A stretch of 37,999 nt of DNA, from contig JADFMT010000004.1 of the NCBI GenBank assembly GCA_022563755.1, positions 1 through 37,999 on the forward strand, written 5' to 3'. Every line of letters begins with the position of its first letter. Position 1 is the first letter of the stretch. Source of the DNA: Patescibacteria group bacterium (GTDB taxonomy: Bacteria; Patescibacteriota; Minisyncoccia; HO2-45-28). This document shows positions 7,235 through 17,488 of the stretch, one piece after another. The position numbers were made by a program, and so were the translations under genes. The notes under the pieces were generated by a model that was not told the DNA's origin, searched no databases, and saw nothing but the letters and a program-made list of their open reading frames with translations.

Positions 7235-8953
7235 ATGGTTACGTCCAGTACCCCATTGGTTAATCGGTTAGTTGAGAAAGGGTTAATCAGTCAGTCTGAG
7301 GGCGCAAGACTTACAAAAGAATCCTCAGAACGCGGATTCTCAGTGGAGAGTTTGCTTGTTGCACGCGGATTTCAGAAAAAAGACCTACTTGACGCGAAAA
7401 GTGAAATTTACCGGGCGCCGCCTTACCAGCTTGAAGGCCACAAAGTAACGGTTGAACTGTTGCGCTATATTCCAGAGGAGTCTGCTCGTCTTTACAAAGC
7501 CGTGCCACTTAGGATTAAAGACGGAGTACTGGAGGTTGGGATGCTTGATCCCTCTAATATTGAGGCTCGCGAGGCATTAAAATTTATTACCTCAAAGACC
7601 AATGTGCCCTTTAAAATCTATGTTATCTCTGAATCTGACCTTAATTTGGTTCTGGAAGAATACAAAAGCTTGGGAGGAGAAGCGACCAAAACGCTTTCGG
7701 AATTTGAATTGGCCTTGGAAGGAGAAAAATTGGAGCTCCCGACTACTGAGGCAGTAGGCGATGTATTGGTAGAAGAAGCACCGGTGATTAAAATGGTTGC
7801 GGTTATTATTCGCCACGCCACCGAAGGCAAAGCTTCCGACATCCATATTGAGCCTTCTAAAAACAAGTTGACGGTTCGGTTTCGAATGGACGGCGTTTTG
7901 CATACCAGTCTTTTGTTGCCGATCAATATTCATGAGGGGATTGTTTCGCGCTTCAAAATTCTTACCAAGATGAAGCTAGATGAAAAAAGAAAGCCGCAAG
8001 ACGGAAGATTTTCGGCCCAGATTGCAGGACGAGAAATCGATTTTCGAGTTTCAACCCTCCCTACGCAATTTGGCGAAAAAGTTGCCATTCGTATTCTGGA
8101 TCCTGAGCAAGCAAAGCTGGATTTAAAAAGTTTGGGACTAGAAGGCCGGAATCTAAAAGAAATAGAGCGTGCGCTCAAGCGTCCGTACGGTCTTATTTTG
8201 GTCACCGGACCTACCGGATCAGGGAAAACCACCACGCTCTATTCAATGCTCCAGACCCTGGATCGAGAGCGATTTAATATAGTGAGTTTGGAAGATCCCA
8301 TTGAATATAATATTGAGGGTGTAAGTCAGTCACAGGTTCGTCCAGAGATCGGATATGATTTTGCAAGCGGTCTTCGCTCGATCGTACGGCAAGACCCTGA
8401 TATCATATTAATAGGTGAGATTCGTGACAAAGAAACCGCGGCATTAGCTATCCATGCTGCTCTTACCGGTCATCTGGTTCTCGCTACGCTCCATACTAAT
8501 AATGCGATTGGTGCTATCACCCGACTCATGGACATGGAAGTTGATCAATTCTTGATTCCACCGACCGTGGTGGCCGTGGTTGCTCAACGGTTAGTACAAA
8601 CGTTGTGTCCAGATTCTCGAAAATCCCTAAAGATTGAAGGAGCAGTAAAAGAAAAGTTGGAGGCCGAGCTTAAAAATATCCCCGAGGTTGCGCACAAGAT
8701 GATCAAATGGCCCAACGAGATTTACGAAGCATTGTCATCTGCAACATGTCCAAAAGGGACACGGGGCAGAATTGGAGTTTTTGAAGTGCTAAGCACAACC
8801 AAGGAGTTAGAGGAGATCATCCTATCCGAGCCTACGCACACAGCATTGGAAAAGGAGGCCCGTAGACAGGGAATGGTGATGATGAGAGAGGACGGAATCA
8901 TGAAGGTACTGGATGGCCGGGTTGGGTTGGAACAGCTTATGCAAATCATATGA
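7235..8953 (+). CDS. pilB: Type IV pilus assembly ATPase PilB/GspE
   Basis: GPTGSGKTTTLYSML Walker A, IGEIRDKETAALAIHAALTGHLVLATLHTN. Confidence 0.95.
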   Translation: MVTSSTPLVNRLVEKGLISQSEGARLTKESSERGFSVESLLVARGFQKKDLLDAKSEIYRAPPYQLEGHKVTVELLRYIPEESARLYKAVPLRIKDGVLEVGMLDPSNIEAREALKFITSKTNVPFKIYVISESDLNLVLEEYKSLGGEATKTLSEFELALEGEKLELPTTEAVGDVLVEEAPVIKMVAVIIRHATEGKASDIHIEPSKNKLTVRFRMDGVLHTSLLLPINIHEGIVSRFKILTKMKLDEKRKPQDGRFSAQIAGREIDFRVSTLPTQFGEKVAIRILDPEQAKLDLKSLGLEGRNLKEIERALKRPYGLILVTGPTGSGKTTTLYSMLQTLDRERFNIVSLEDPIEYNIEGVSQSQVRPEIGYDFASGLRSIVRQDPDIILIGEIRDKETAALAIHAALTGHLVLATLHTNNAIGAITRLMDMEVDQFLIPPTVVAVVAQRLVQTLCPDSRKSLKIEGAVKEKLEAELKNIPEVAHKMIKWPNEIYEALSSATCPKGTRGRIGVFEVLSTTKELEEIILSEPTHTALEKEARRQGMVMMREDGIMKVLDGRVGLEQLMQII

Positions 8954-9393
8954 ATGTTCGCAGCACCACTTTTTCCAGAAAAAGATTTTCGGTTTTCGAA
9001 TTATTCGTCGCCGTTGTCGTGGGAGCATTTATTCTTTCGATTTTTTTTATCTTTGTCGAAAGCGTAAGAACCCGGAGCCGCGATACCCGCAGGGAACAAG
9101 ATATCAAACAACTGCAGACAGCGCTAAATCTCTATCAGGCGAATCATCGCCGGTTCCCCATTTGTGATCCAGTAAATCTTATTGATCGATGTTTAATTCC
9201 GTTAGTTACAGAAGGAGCTATGCCGACATTACCTACAGATCCGCTTCACGAATCTGTTGGCATATGCGAAGCGGAGGGTTCCCATGTCTATTGTTATAAA
9301 TCTGCCCGTGGCTCGAGCTACGATTTATATTATAATTTAGAGACAGATACGATTTCAGGAAAATCGGCCGGTTGGCAAAGAGTCAGTTCATAA
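8950..9393 (+). CDS. Pseudopilin/GspG-like protein with atypical N-terminus
   Basis: RKRFSVFELFVAVVVGAFILSIFFIF helix; RREQDIKQLQTALNLYQANHRRFP typical of GspG-like proteins. Confidence 0.75.
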   Translation: MNVRSTTFSRKRFSVFELFVAVVVGAFILSIFFIFVESVRTRSRDTRREQDIKQLQTALNLYQANHRRFPICDPVNLIDRCLIPLVTEGAMPTLPTDPLHESVGICEAEGSHVYCYKSARGSSYDLYYNLETDTISGKSAGWQRVSS

Positions 9394-9405
9394 TTAGTGT
9401 AAAAA

Positions 9406-9789
9406 ATGATTGCACGCAATAAAAAGAAAATTTTTATCGTCGATGATGATGAATTTCTGCTCGATATGTACTCGGTTAAATTTCGGGAAAACGATTTTGA
9501 GGTTGAGACCGCATCAAACAGCTCTGAGGCACTCGATAAAATAAATGCCGGTTTAACCCCGGACGTCATTTTGCTGGATTTGGTTATGCCCGGTCTGGAT
9601 GGTTTTGAGTTTATGAAGAAGATAAAGGAGAAAAAATTAATTCCTCGCTCGCTTATCATTATTCTTACAAACTTAGGGGAGAAAGAGGACGTGGATAAAG
9701 GAATGAAGATGGGAGCAAACGACTATATTATTAAAGCCCACTATACTCCAAGTGAGGTTGTTAAAAAAGTAAAGGAATTACTCCAATGA
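9406..9789 (+). CDS. Single-domain response regulator (CheY/PilG-like)
   Basis: IFIVDDDEFLLDMY, ILLDLVMPGLDG, ILTNLGE, DYIIKAHY. Confidence 0.92.
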   Translation: MIARNKKKIFIVDDDEFLLDMYSVKFRENDFEVETASNSSEALDKINAGLTPDVILLDLVMPGLDGFEFMKKIKEKKLIPRSLIIILTNLGEKEDVDKGMKMGANDYIIKAHYTPSEVVKKVKELLQ

Positions 9790-9796
9790 ATTTTAT

Positions 9797-10864
9797 ATGA
9801 ACGACGTGAAAAAAATATTTGACGATCTGATTTTACAGATTACTAAAGAAAAGGCCTCGGACTTGCATCTTTCGGTTGGTCGGCACCCCACGTTACGCAT
9901 GGGTGGAGAGTTAACGCCGCTTGTAAAAAAGCCCGTCCTTACGCCAAAAGATACGGAGGAGATGGTTTTCTCTATTCTTTCAGAAGATCAAAGAACCCGG
10001 TTTCTTGAAAAAAAATCGATTGACTTTTCGTACGTATTTGAGGACAAGGCGCGCTTTCGCGTGAATGTTTTTTTTCAGCGCGGTTTTATCTCGGCTGCAT
10101 TTCGCCTGATTCCTGCAGAAATCCAAAAACTTGAAGAATTAAATTTGCCGTCCATTCTTTCTGAATTTACTCGTAGGGAACAAGGTTTTTTCCTGGTCGT
10201 AGGACCGACCGGGCACGGAAAATCAACGACCCTTGCCTCCCTGATCGACATTATCAATCATGAGCGGGCCGAACATATTCTTACGATCGAAGATCCCATT
10301 GAATACCAATTCATACAAGACAAATCGATTATTGATCAGCGTGAGGTGTATCACGATACTCCGGATTTTCACGCAGCACTTCGTACCATGTTTCGACAAG
10401 ATGTGAATGTGGCCATGATTGGTGAGATGCGAGATCCTGAAACAATCTCAACGGCAGTAACCGCAGGTGAGACCGGACATCTGATCTTCTCCTCGCTCCA
10501 TACCAATAGCGCCTCACAAACGATTCACCGCATCATTGATGCATTTGCGTCCACCCAGCAAGATCAGATCCGCTCTCAGCTTGCAAGTACACTTCTTGGT
10601 GTTTTTTCCCAACGGTTGGTACCACGCATCTCGGGCGGACGGATTCCGGCCTACGAGCTTTTAATTGCAAATACGGCCGTTCGTAATCTGATTCGTGAAA
10701 ACAAAGTTCATGAAATTGATTTATTTATTGAAACAAGTTCTCAGGCCGGAATGATAAGCTTGAACCAATCGTTAATCGACTTGATTCGTAATGGCCAGAT
10801 TTCCATGGAGTCCGCCAAGTCCTACTCCTTAAATGCAAAAGGTCTGGAACAGCTAATGAAGTGA
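9797..10864 (+). CDS. pilT: Pilus retraction ATPase PilT
   Basis: KASDLHLSVGRHPTLRMGGEL, GPTGHGKSTTLASL, GEMRDPETISTAVTAGETGHLIFSSLHTN. Confidence 0.95.
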   Translation: MNDVKKIFDDLILQITKEKASDLHLSVGRHPTLRMGGELTPLVKKPVLTPKDTEEMVFSILSEDQRTRFLEKKSIDFSYVFEDKARFRVNVFFQRGFISAAFRLIPAEIQKLEELNLPSILSEFTRREQGFFLVVGPTGHGKSTTLASLIDIINHERAEHILTIEDPIEYQFIQDKSIIDQREVYHDTPDFHAALRTMFRQDVNVAMIGEMRDPETISTAVTAGETGHLIFSSLHTNSASQTIHRIIDAFASTQQDQIRSQLASTLLGVFSQRLVPRISGGRIPAYELLIANTAVRNLIRENKVHEIDLFIETSSQAGMISLNQSLIDLIRNGQISMESAKSYSLNAKGLEQLMK

Positions 10865-10881
10865 GTTGGCTCGCAATGATT

Positions 10882-10916
10882 AAATTTATTTATTCACTAG
10901 CGTTCATATAAATTTG
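10882..10916 (+). repeat. 35-bp repeat, copy 1 (upstream of pilC)
   Basis: AAATTTATTTATTCACTAGCGTTCATATAAATTTG, identical to 25035-25069. Confidence 0.97.
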
Positions 10917-10920
10917 ACAC

Positions 10921-12129
10921 ATGCGTTTTATCTATAAAGCAAAAACTCCAGAAGGGGATACAAAAAGTGGAACGATTGAGACTGCAAGCCAGGATTTGGC
11001 GATTGCAGCTCTGCAGCGTCGGGGACTGATTATTGTTTCTCTGAAGTCAGAAGAAGAGGCTAAGCCGTTTTATAAGAGAGGGTTTACCATGTTCGAGCGC
11101 GTTCGAGACCGGGATATTGTTATTTTTTCCCGGCAGATGGCGACCCTGTTTTCTGCAAAAGTTCCCGTAGTGGATGCGCTTCGCATTCTTGTTACGGAGG
11201 CTTCAAGTGATCTTTTTCGCAGGCACTTAGCAGAAGTGACGGATGATATTCAGGGAGGGCTGCCCATTTCTCAGGCCTTTGCGCGCCATCCACAAATATT
11301 TTCAAACTTTTATGTTCAAATGGTGCATTCGGGCGAGGAAGCCGGAAAGCTCGAAGACGTGCTCAATTATTTGGCTGATTATTTAGAGCGTAGTTACGAT
11401 TTAGCCTCAAAAGCGCGCAATGCCCTGATCTATCCTGCTTTTGTGTTGAGTTCTTTTATGGTGGTGCTTGCGATTATGCTCGTTGTGGTGGTGCCTCGGC
11501 TTTCTGAAATCATTTTGGAGTCCGGGCAGGCAATCCCCTTATACACTCAGATCATTATTGGGCTTTCCAATTTTGTACGCGGCTTCGGAGTATTCTTTTT
11601 GGTCCTGGCCGCGTTGGGGCTTGTTTTTCTCTGGCGGTATCGGCGTACGGCACCGGGCCGGCTGGCGGTTGCCAGATTCCAATTGTCTATTCCTGTCATC
11701 CGCGACCTGTATCGACAGGTGTATTTAGCGCGGTTTGCCGATAATCTTCAAACGCTTCTTTCAGGTGGTGTTACTGTTGTCCGGGCCCTTGAGATTGCCG
11801 CTAGCGTGGTGGGCAATGAAGTTTACGAAACCATTATCCGCGAGGCGCGCGATTCGGTCCGTGCCGGTTCCTCGATCTCTGATGCGCTGGCGCGCTACGA
11901 AGATATCCCGCCTCTGGTAAGCCAGATGATTCGGGTTGGCGAGGAAACCGGACAGCTCAATAATATTCTCTCAACGCTTGCCCGGTTCTATACTCGCGAG
12001 GTCAATAATACGCTTGATCGAATCGTCAGTTTGATTGAGCCCATCCTGATTATTGTTTTGGGTCTGGGAGTGGGGCTTATTGTGGCCGCGATCTTAGTTC
12101 CTATTTACAACATCAGTGTTGGATTTTAA
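10921..12129 (+). CDS. pilC: Type IV pilus inner membrane platform protein PilC/GspF
   Basis: FSRQMATLFSAKVPVVDALRIL; MIRVGEETGQLNNILSTLARFY; C-terminal TM. Confidence 0.94.
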   Translation: MRFIYKAKTPEGDTKSGTIETASQDLAIAALQRRGLIIVSLKSEEEAKPFYKRGFTMFERVRDRDIVIFSRQMATLFSAKVPVVDALRILVTEASSDLFRRHLAEVTDDIQGGLPISQAFARHPQIFSNFYVQMVHSGEEAGKLEDVLNYLADYLERSYDLASKARNALIYPAFVLSSFMVVLAIMLVVVVPRLSEIILESGQAIPLYTQIIIGLSNFVRGFGVFFLVLAALGLVFLWRYRRTAPGRLAVARFQLSIPVIRDLYRQVYLARFADNLQTLLSGGVTVVRALEIAASVVGNEVYETIIREARDSVRAGSSISDALARYEDIPPLVSQMIRVGEETGQLNNILSTLARFYTREVNNTLDRIVSLIEPILIIVLGLGVGLIVAAILVPIYNISVGF

Positions 12130-12211
12130 GCTGTGGATAAGTTTTCGTGATTTCTTGAAAGAATCGCGTATAATAAAATAGATTATCATTTAGCATATAG
12201 CATCTATAATT

Positions 12212-12706
12212 ATGGTTAACTTTAGACGACGCTCGGATACTAAAAAAGGATTCACGCTCATCGAGCTTTTAGTGGTAATTGCAATTATCGGGATTTTGGC
12301 ATCAGTGGTTTTGGCATCTCTTAATAGCGCGCGCAGGAAAGCTCGGGATGCGCGGCGAATTGCAGATGTTAAACAGCTTCAGTTAGCACTTGAGCTTTAT
12401 TTTGATTCCAATAGTGCATATCCGAATGCCTTATCTTTTTTGGCTCCGGATAATATCCCACTGATTCCGGATGACCCGTTGGGAGGCACAGGAACCTGCA
12501 GACCCGGTTACTGTTATGCGGGCATTCTGGTGGGTACTAATTGCACTTCCTATCATATAGGGGCAAACCTTGAGGAGGATGGGAACCCTGCTCTTCCTGG
12601 TGTAAACTTTGATAGTTCAGTTGTGGGCGTGGCAAAATGTGGTGGCACTACGGGTTTTAATGGAAACGGGGCTGTCGGGAATACCATCTATGATTTAAGG
12701 CCGTAG
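12212..12706 (+). CDS. pilA: Major type IV prepilin
   Basis: KKGFTLIELLVVIAIIGILASVVLASLNSARRKARDARR. Confidence 0.93.
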   Translation: MVNFRRRSDTKKGFTLIELLVVIAIIGILASVVLASLNSARRKARDARRIADVKQLQLALELYFDSNSAYPNALSFLAPDNIPLIPDDPLGGTGTCRPGYCYAGILVGTNCTSYHIGANLEEDGNPALPGVNFDSSVVGVAKCGGTTGFNGNGAVGNTIYDLRP

Positions 12707-12714
12707 GATTTGAT

Positions 12715-13461
12715 GTGGCAATCGTTATTTTCTTTCTCGGGCTGATTTTTGGCAGCTTTGCAAATGTAATTATTTTACGACTAAATACCGGCGAGTCTTT
12801 GATTTTCAAGGACTCGCGGTGTTTTTTTTGTAGCCAGAAACTTCAATGGTTTGAGCTGATTCCCGTTGCCTCGTTTTTGGTTTTACGAGGACGCTGTCGA
12901 AGCTGCAAAAGCAGAATTTCTTGGCAATACCCTGCAGTTGAGTTTGCAAGCGGCTTTTTATTTTTGCTGATATACGTATCAACTACAACACCCATCAATA
13001 TATGGTCTTTGGGGCTCGCCACTGCATTTTTCTGGCTTTTGTTGGTTATCTCAGTCTATGATATCCGGCATAAGATCATACCGAACAGCTTAGTTTATTT
13101 AGTAGTTGCTATTGCATTTTTATCATTGATCGTTGGACAACAATTGGCGCAAAATTTGATCTCAGGCATTGCTCTTTTCTCTTTTTTTGCTTTTTTGTGG
13201 TGGGTCTCAAAAGGCCAATGGATGGGCTTTGGGGATGCGAAATTGGCCTTAGCAATCGGGATATTTTTGGGCTGGCCCCTATCACTTGTAGGTGTTTTGG
13301 TATCTTTTTGGGTGGGCGCCCTTTTTGGTTTGGTTTTGATTTTTTTGCGCCGGCTTCATCTTAAAACCCATGTTCCTTTCGGCCCCTTTTTGTCTATAGG
13401 GGCGCTTACGGCGTTTTTGTGGGGCGAGCGTATTATCGAATGGTACCTGTCTCTGTTATAA
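12715..13461 (+). CDS. pilD: Prepilin peptidase/N-methyltransferase PilD
   Basis: CFFCSQKLQWFELIPVASFLVLRGRCRSC; GFGDAKLALAIGIFLGW aspartyl protease motif. Confidence 0.92.
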   Translation: MAIVIFFLGLIFGSFANVIILRLNTGESLIFKDSRCFFCSQKLQWFELIPVASFLVLRGRCRSCKSRISWQYPAVEFASGFLFLLIYVSTTTPINIWSLGLATAFFWLLLVISVYDIRHKIIPNSLVYLVVAIAFLSLIVGQQLAQNLISGIALFSFFAFLWWVSKGQWMGFGDAKLALAIGIFLGWPLSLVGVLVSFWVGALFGLVLIFLRRLHLKTHVPFGPFLSIGALTAFLWGERIIEWYLSLL

Positions 13462-13469
13462 TATAGAGG

Positions 13470-13994
13470 ATGAATAAGGGATTTACGTTATTTGAGTTAA
13501 TCATCACAATTGGCGTCACCGTTATTATCTCCTCCTTAGTGCTTACCAATTTTCCTCGTTTTTCGCGCACTTTAGGGCTTTCAAGAACCGCACAGGCCAT
13601 TGCCCTTTCTTTTCGCGAAGCCGAGGGCGCGGCCTTGGGGGTACGGGAGTTCGGCAGTGGGATATTCCCGGGCTATGGACTGCATTTTGACCTCAATGAA
13701 CCAAAATCTTACATACTCTTTGCCGATATCAACGATGATCGCGTCTATGATCCGGCATTGGAGAAAGTTGATACATTTATAATTACTGGTTCTCCTAGCA
13801 TTGTTGATTTGTGCGCTGATGTGTGTGGATACAGTTCACTCGATATTGTTTTTGTAAGGCCGGCTCCGGATGTGATCATCCGGATCGGTGGTATAGATTT
13901 CTCTAGTGCCAAGATCATCATTGAACTACCCACAGGCGAAAGAAAGCACGTCGTTATTCGCTCAACCGGTCAATTGTCCATTGAAACCCCTTAA
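13470..13994 (+). CDS. Minor pseudopilin
   Basis: MNKGFTLFELIITIGVTVIISSLVL class III prepilin N-terminus. Confidence 0.85.
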   Translation: MNKGFTLFELIITIGVTVIISSLVLTNFPRFSRTLGLSRTAQAIALSFREAEGAALGVREFGSGIFPGYGLHFDLNEPKSYILFADINDDRVYDPALEKVDTFIITGSPSIVDLCADVCGYSSLDIVFVRPAPDVIIRIGGIDFSSAKIIIELPTGERKHVVIRSTGQLSIETP

Positions 13995-14005
13995 TTTCAA
14001 TAACT

Positions 14006-14494
14006 ATGCTAAAAAAAGGTTTTACATTACTTGAGACAATTGTGGCAATCGGCATTTTATCTTTAGCTATGACCGGTGTTTTCTCTTTAGCTTCATTGAG
14101 TATTCGATCTGCGTCGGTCTCATCAAATCAGACTATTGCTTTTTTCTTAGCTTCCGAAGCCATTGAATACATTAGAAATATTCGCGACAGCAACATTCTT
14201 GCAGGTAGCGGCTGGCTTACGGGTCTGGTTGCATGTCAAAGTGCGAATGGATGTTATGTGGATGTTATAAATGACATGATCATGGGGTGTGGCGCTGAAT
14301 GTCCTAAAATAAAATTTGATCCTATGGAGAAGTTTTACAATCATAGCATTGGCGGCGATACGTTGTTTACTCGCCAGATTCTTATCAGTAATGTTGCGCT
14401 TGACATTGAGGTGAAAGTAATCGTTGTCATGTCTTGGCAGCAGCGCACGCTTACCAGGACGTTCACGTTAGAAAATCATCTTTTTAACCGGTAG
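14006..14494 (+). CDS. Minor pseudopilin (PilV-like)
   Basis: MLKKGFTLLETIVAIGILSLAMTGVFSLA. Confidence 0.85.
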   Translation: MLKKGFTLLETIVAIGILSLAMTGVFSLASLSIRSASVSSNQTIAFFLASEAIEYIRNIRDSNILAGSGWLTGLVACQSANGCYVDVINDMIMGCGAECPKIKFDPMEKFYNHSIGGDTLFTRQILISNVALDIEVKVIVVMSWQQRTLTRTFTLENHLFNR

Positions 14495-14499
14495 ACTTT

Positions 14500-14991
14500 A
14501 TGGGACCCGCGAACAAAGGATTTACCTTGCTCGAGATGATTGTATCGCTTTGGGTATTTAGCACTGTTATGTTGATATCTACTTCAGCGTTTTTGAGCCT
14601 GATTAGTGTGGAGCGCAGAGCTGCCGCGTTAGTAAATATACAGGATAATCTTCGTTTTGCCTTAGAAGTGATGGCAAAAGAGATTCGAACAGGAACCAAT
14701 TATAGTTCTCTTTCTCCGTTTACCTCTTTTTCTTTTACGAACGCAAAAGGAGAGAATGTTACTTATCAGCTGGATACTGTGAATAATCTTATAGAAAAAT
14801 CCACCGGAGGCGGCGCATTTTTGCCGTTAACTTCAAGCCAGATTGCAGTAAACCATCTTAGATTTGACGTCACAACGACCGGTCAGCCGTGGGTAACCAT
14901 AACGATGAAGGCAACGGCACAATTGCAAACTACTATCTTAGAGTTTAATTTACAAACTACGGTTTCGCAAAGAAAAATTGCAGCTCCATGA
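14500..14991 (+). CDS. Minor pseudopilin (PilW/GspJ-like)
   Basis: NKGFTLLEMIVSLWVFSTVMLIS. Confidence 0.85.
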   Translation: MGPANKGFTLLEMIVSLWVFSTVMLISTSAFLSLISVERRAAALVNIQDNLRFALEVMAKEIRTGTNYSSLSPFTSFSFTNAKGENVTYQLDTVNNLIEKSTGGGAFLPLTSSQIAVNHLRFDVTTTGQPWVTITMKATAQLQTTILEFNLQTTVSQRKIAAP

Positions 14992-15467
14992 AAACAGGTT
15001 TTACACTTTTATTAACGCTTTTATTTGTATCCCTTACTTTGTCTATTGGACTGGGGGTTGCTACGCTGATTATTGGCGAGATTGGCTTGTCCGGAAGCGC
15101 TAGAGAATCACAACTTGCTTTTTATGCTGCGGATTCCGGTGTTGAGTGTGCGCTCTATTGGGACAAACCGCTCATCAATGAAAAATTTGCTACTTCTACG
15201 GGCCCTGGTTCAAATACCATCACGTGCGCGGGCAACAGTGTTAACGTTGGTGGATGGGATTCGTGTGTGCCGACGCCGTGCATCTCAGATGGAGAATCGA
15301 AGGGGGGCAGAAGTTCTTTTTTCTTGTCTTTTGGTTCAGGAAAACCCTGTGTTGATGTTACGGTTAAGAAAAATATCGATGCGACGACCGTTATTACTTC
15401 TTTAGGTCATAATACCTGTGTGAGTGGAGCCCGGCGGGTAGAGCGGGGACTTGAGGTGAGCTATTAA
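14988..15467 (+). CDS. PilX-like minor pilus protein
   Basis: N-terminal TM and ESQLAFYAADSGVECALYWD motif; overlaps its neighbours by a few nt. Confidence 0.75.
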   Translation: MKTGFTLLLTLLFVSLTLSIGLGVATLIIGEIGLSGSARESQLAFYAADSGVECALYWDKPLINEKFATSTGPGSNTITCAGNSVNVGGWDSCVPTPCISDGESKGGRSSFFLSFGSGKPCVDVTVKKNIDATTVITSLGHNTCVSGARRVERGLEVSY

Positions 15468-17488
15468 TGGACAAGAAAGAAGCAAAAAAAAGAATATCCA
15501 AACTGAAGAAGGTGATTCATTATCACCGTTATTTATATCATGTCCGTGACCGGCAAGAGATTTCCGATGCAGTTCTGGACTCATTAAAGCACGAGCTAAA
15601 AAAACTTGAGGATCAATTTCCAGAATTGATTACTCCGGATTCTCCTACCCAGCGGGTGGGCGGTAAGGCACTGAGGGCATTTAAAAAAGTAAAGCATCGA
15701 GTCCCCATGCTTTCTTTGGAGGATGCATTCTCATCTGAAGAGATGCAGGATTGGTTGAGCCGTGGTGCCAAGATTGAATCTGCCACGAGCCGAGCCGAGC
15801 TTTTCTCAGAACTTAAATTTGACGGTCTGGCTTTGAGCTTGATTTACAAAAATGGAATTTTAGAGCGAGCCGCAACGCGAGGGAATGGTAATACTGGAGA
15901 AAACGTAACGCAGAACGTAAAAACCATTGAAGCGATTCCCTTGAAACTCGAGATCCACGCTCCGCTTTCGGAAGGAATGAAAAGTAAAGTAGGACATTTG
16001 CTTGAGCGCGGCCTCATCGAAATCAGGGGAGAGGTTATGATTACCAAAAAAGATTTTGAAAAAATTAATCGTAATCAAAAAAAAGAAGGCAAGCAAATCT
16101 ATGCGAATCCTCGAAACCTTGCCGCAGGCTCCGTTCGGCAACTGAACCCGGCGATTACCCGTTCGCGCCATCTTGATTTTTACGCGTATGGCATCTGGAC
16201 CGATGTAGGTCAAAAAAAACATTCCCAGGAACACGAAGTGTTAAGCACGTTAGGATTTAAAACCGATGCTCGGGCTCGTGTAATCGGCAGTCTTAAAGAA
16301 CTTTTTTCATTTCAAAAGAAAATCGCACGTGAGCGTTCTCGTTTTGATTACGAAGTAGATGGTATTGTGGTTGTTATCAATGATAATGCGCTTTTCAAAA
16401 AACTCGGCATAGTAGGAAAAGCTCCCCGGGGTTCTATTGCGTTTAAATTTACACCTAAAGAGGCAACGACCATTATTGAAGATATTATCCTGCAAGTGGG
16501 TCGTACCGGTGCTCTCACGCCGGTTGCAAAATTACGTTCCGTCAAGATCGGCGGTGTTGCCGTAAGTCGGGCGACGCTTCATAATGAGGATGAGATTCGG
16601 AGATTGGACGCGCGAATTGGTGATACCGTAGTGGTCGGTCGAGCGGGCGACGTGATTCCAGACATTCGAAAAGTGATTAAAGAGTTGAGGCCGCCCAGGG
16701 CTAAAATTTTTCATATGCCCAGAAGATGCCCGGTCTGCAATTCCATTTTAGTCCAGGGAGGCGTGATTTTACGATGCAAAAATCGCGAGTGTCCTGCTAG
16801 GCATCGCGAAGCCCTGTGTCACTTTGTTTCAAAAAAAACGTTTGATATTGATGGGCTCGGCCCAAAAATTATTGACGCACTTTTAGATAATGGTCTCATC
16901 CAAGACGCGGCCGATCTTTTTGAGCTTAAAGAAGGTGACTTAGCTCCTCTTGAGCGTTTTGGTGAAAAATCAGCAAAAAATTTAGTCAGGTCCATTCAAT
17001 CCCGACGATCCATTTCGCTCGCGAAATTTATCTTTAGTTTAGGTATTTTGCATGCGGGAGAGGAGACAACGATTGATTTAGCCGAACATTTTGGATCTCT
17101 GCAGTCCCTCGGGCGCGCTACGAAAGAAGAGTTGGAGAACGTTCTCAATATCGGGGAGGTTGTTGCTAAAAGTATTGTCGAATGGTTTGAAAGTGAGCAG
17201 AATCAAAAGTTTTTAAAAAAACTTTTGAAATATGTTACGGTTAAATCTCCCAAAAAAATAAAAGGTAAACTCGTAGGGAGGACATTTGTATTGACCGGTG
17301 GACTCGAATCTCTGACGCGCGACGAGGCAAAAGATCGTATTCGTGAGGCGGGTGGCGATGTTTCCGAGACGGTTTCAAAAAACACGGATTTTGTTGTGAT
17401 TGGCTCGGAGCCGGGCTCAAAATTGGACGACGCAAAGAGGTTGGGCGTAAAAATTATTGATAAAAAAACATTTCTAAAAATGGTATGA
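15467..17488 (+). CDS. ligA: NAD-dependent DNA ligase
   Basis: SELKFDGLALSLIY active site, Cys4 zinc finger CPVC...CKNREC, C-terminal BRCT domain. Confidence 0.97.
   Translation: MDKKEAKKRISKLKKVIHYHRYLYHVRDRQEISDAVLDSLKHELKKLEDQFPELITPDSPTQRVGGKALRAFKKVKHRVPMLSLEDAFSSEEMQDWLSRGAKIESATSRAELFSELKFDGLALSLIYKNGILERAATRGNGNTGENVTQNVKTIEAIPLKLEIHAPLSEGMKSKVGHLLERGLIEIRGEVMITKKDFEKINRNQKKEGKQIYANPRNLAAGSVRQLNPAITRSRHLDFYAYGIWTDVGQKKHSQEHEVLSTLGFKTDARARVIGSLKELFSFQKKIARERSRFDYEVDGIVVVINDNALFKKLGIVGKAPRGSIAFKFTPKEATTIIEDIILQVGRTGALTPVAKLRSVKIGGVAVSRATLHNEDEIRRLDARIGDTVVVGRAGDVIPDIRKVIKELRPPRAKIFHMPRRCPVCNSILVQGGVILRCKNRECPARHREALCHFVSKKTFDIDGLGPKIIDALLDNGLIQDAADLFELKEGDLAPLERFGEKSAKNLVRSIQSRRSISLAKFIFSLGILHAGEETTIDLAEHFGSLQSLGRATKEELENVLNIGEVVAKSIVEWFESEQNQKFLKKLLKYVTVKSPKKIKGKLVGRTFVLTGGLESLTRDEAKDRIREAGGDVSETVSKNTDFVVIGSEPGSKLDDAKRLGVKIIDKKTFLKMV

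Noticed and set aside
7592-8235. Long antisense ORFs opposite pilB
   Set aside because: Low-complexity antisense frames with no domain signal, opposite a strongly conserved gene.
17471-17488. catttctaaaaatggtat at the end of ligA as another MITE end
   Set aside because: Short A/T-rich partial match inside conserved ligA coding sequence, with no partner inverted repeat.
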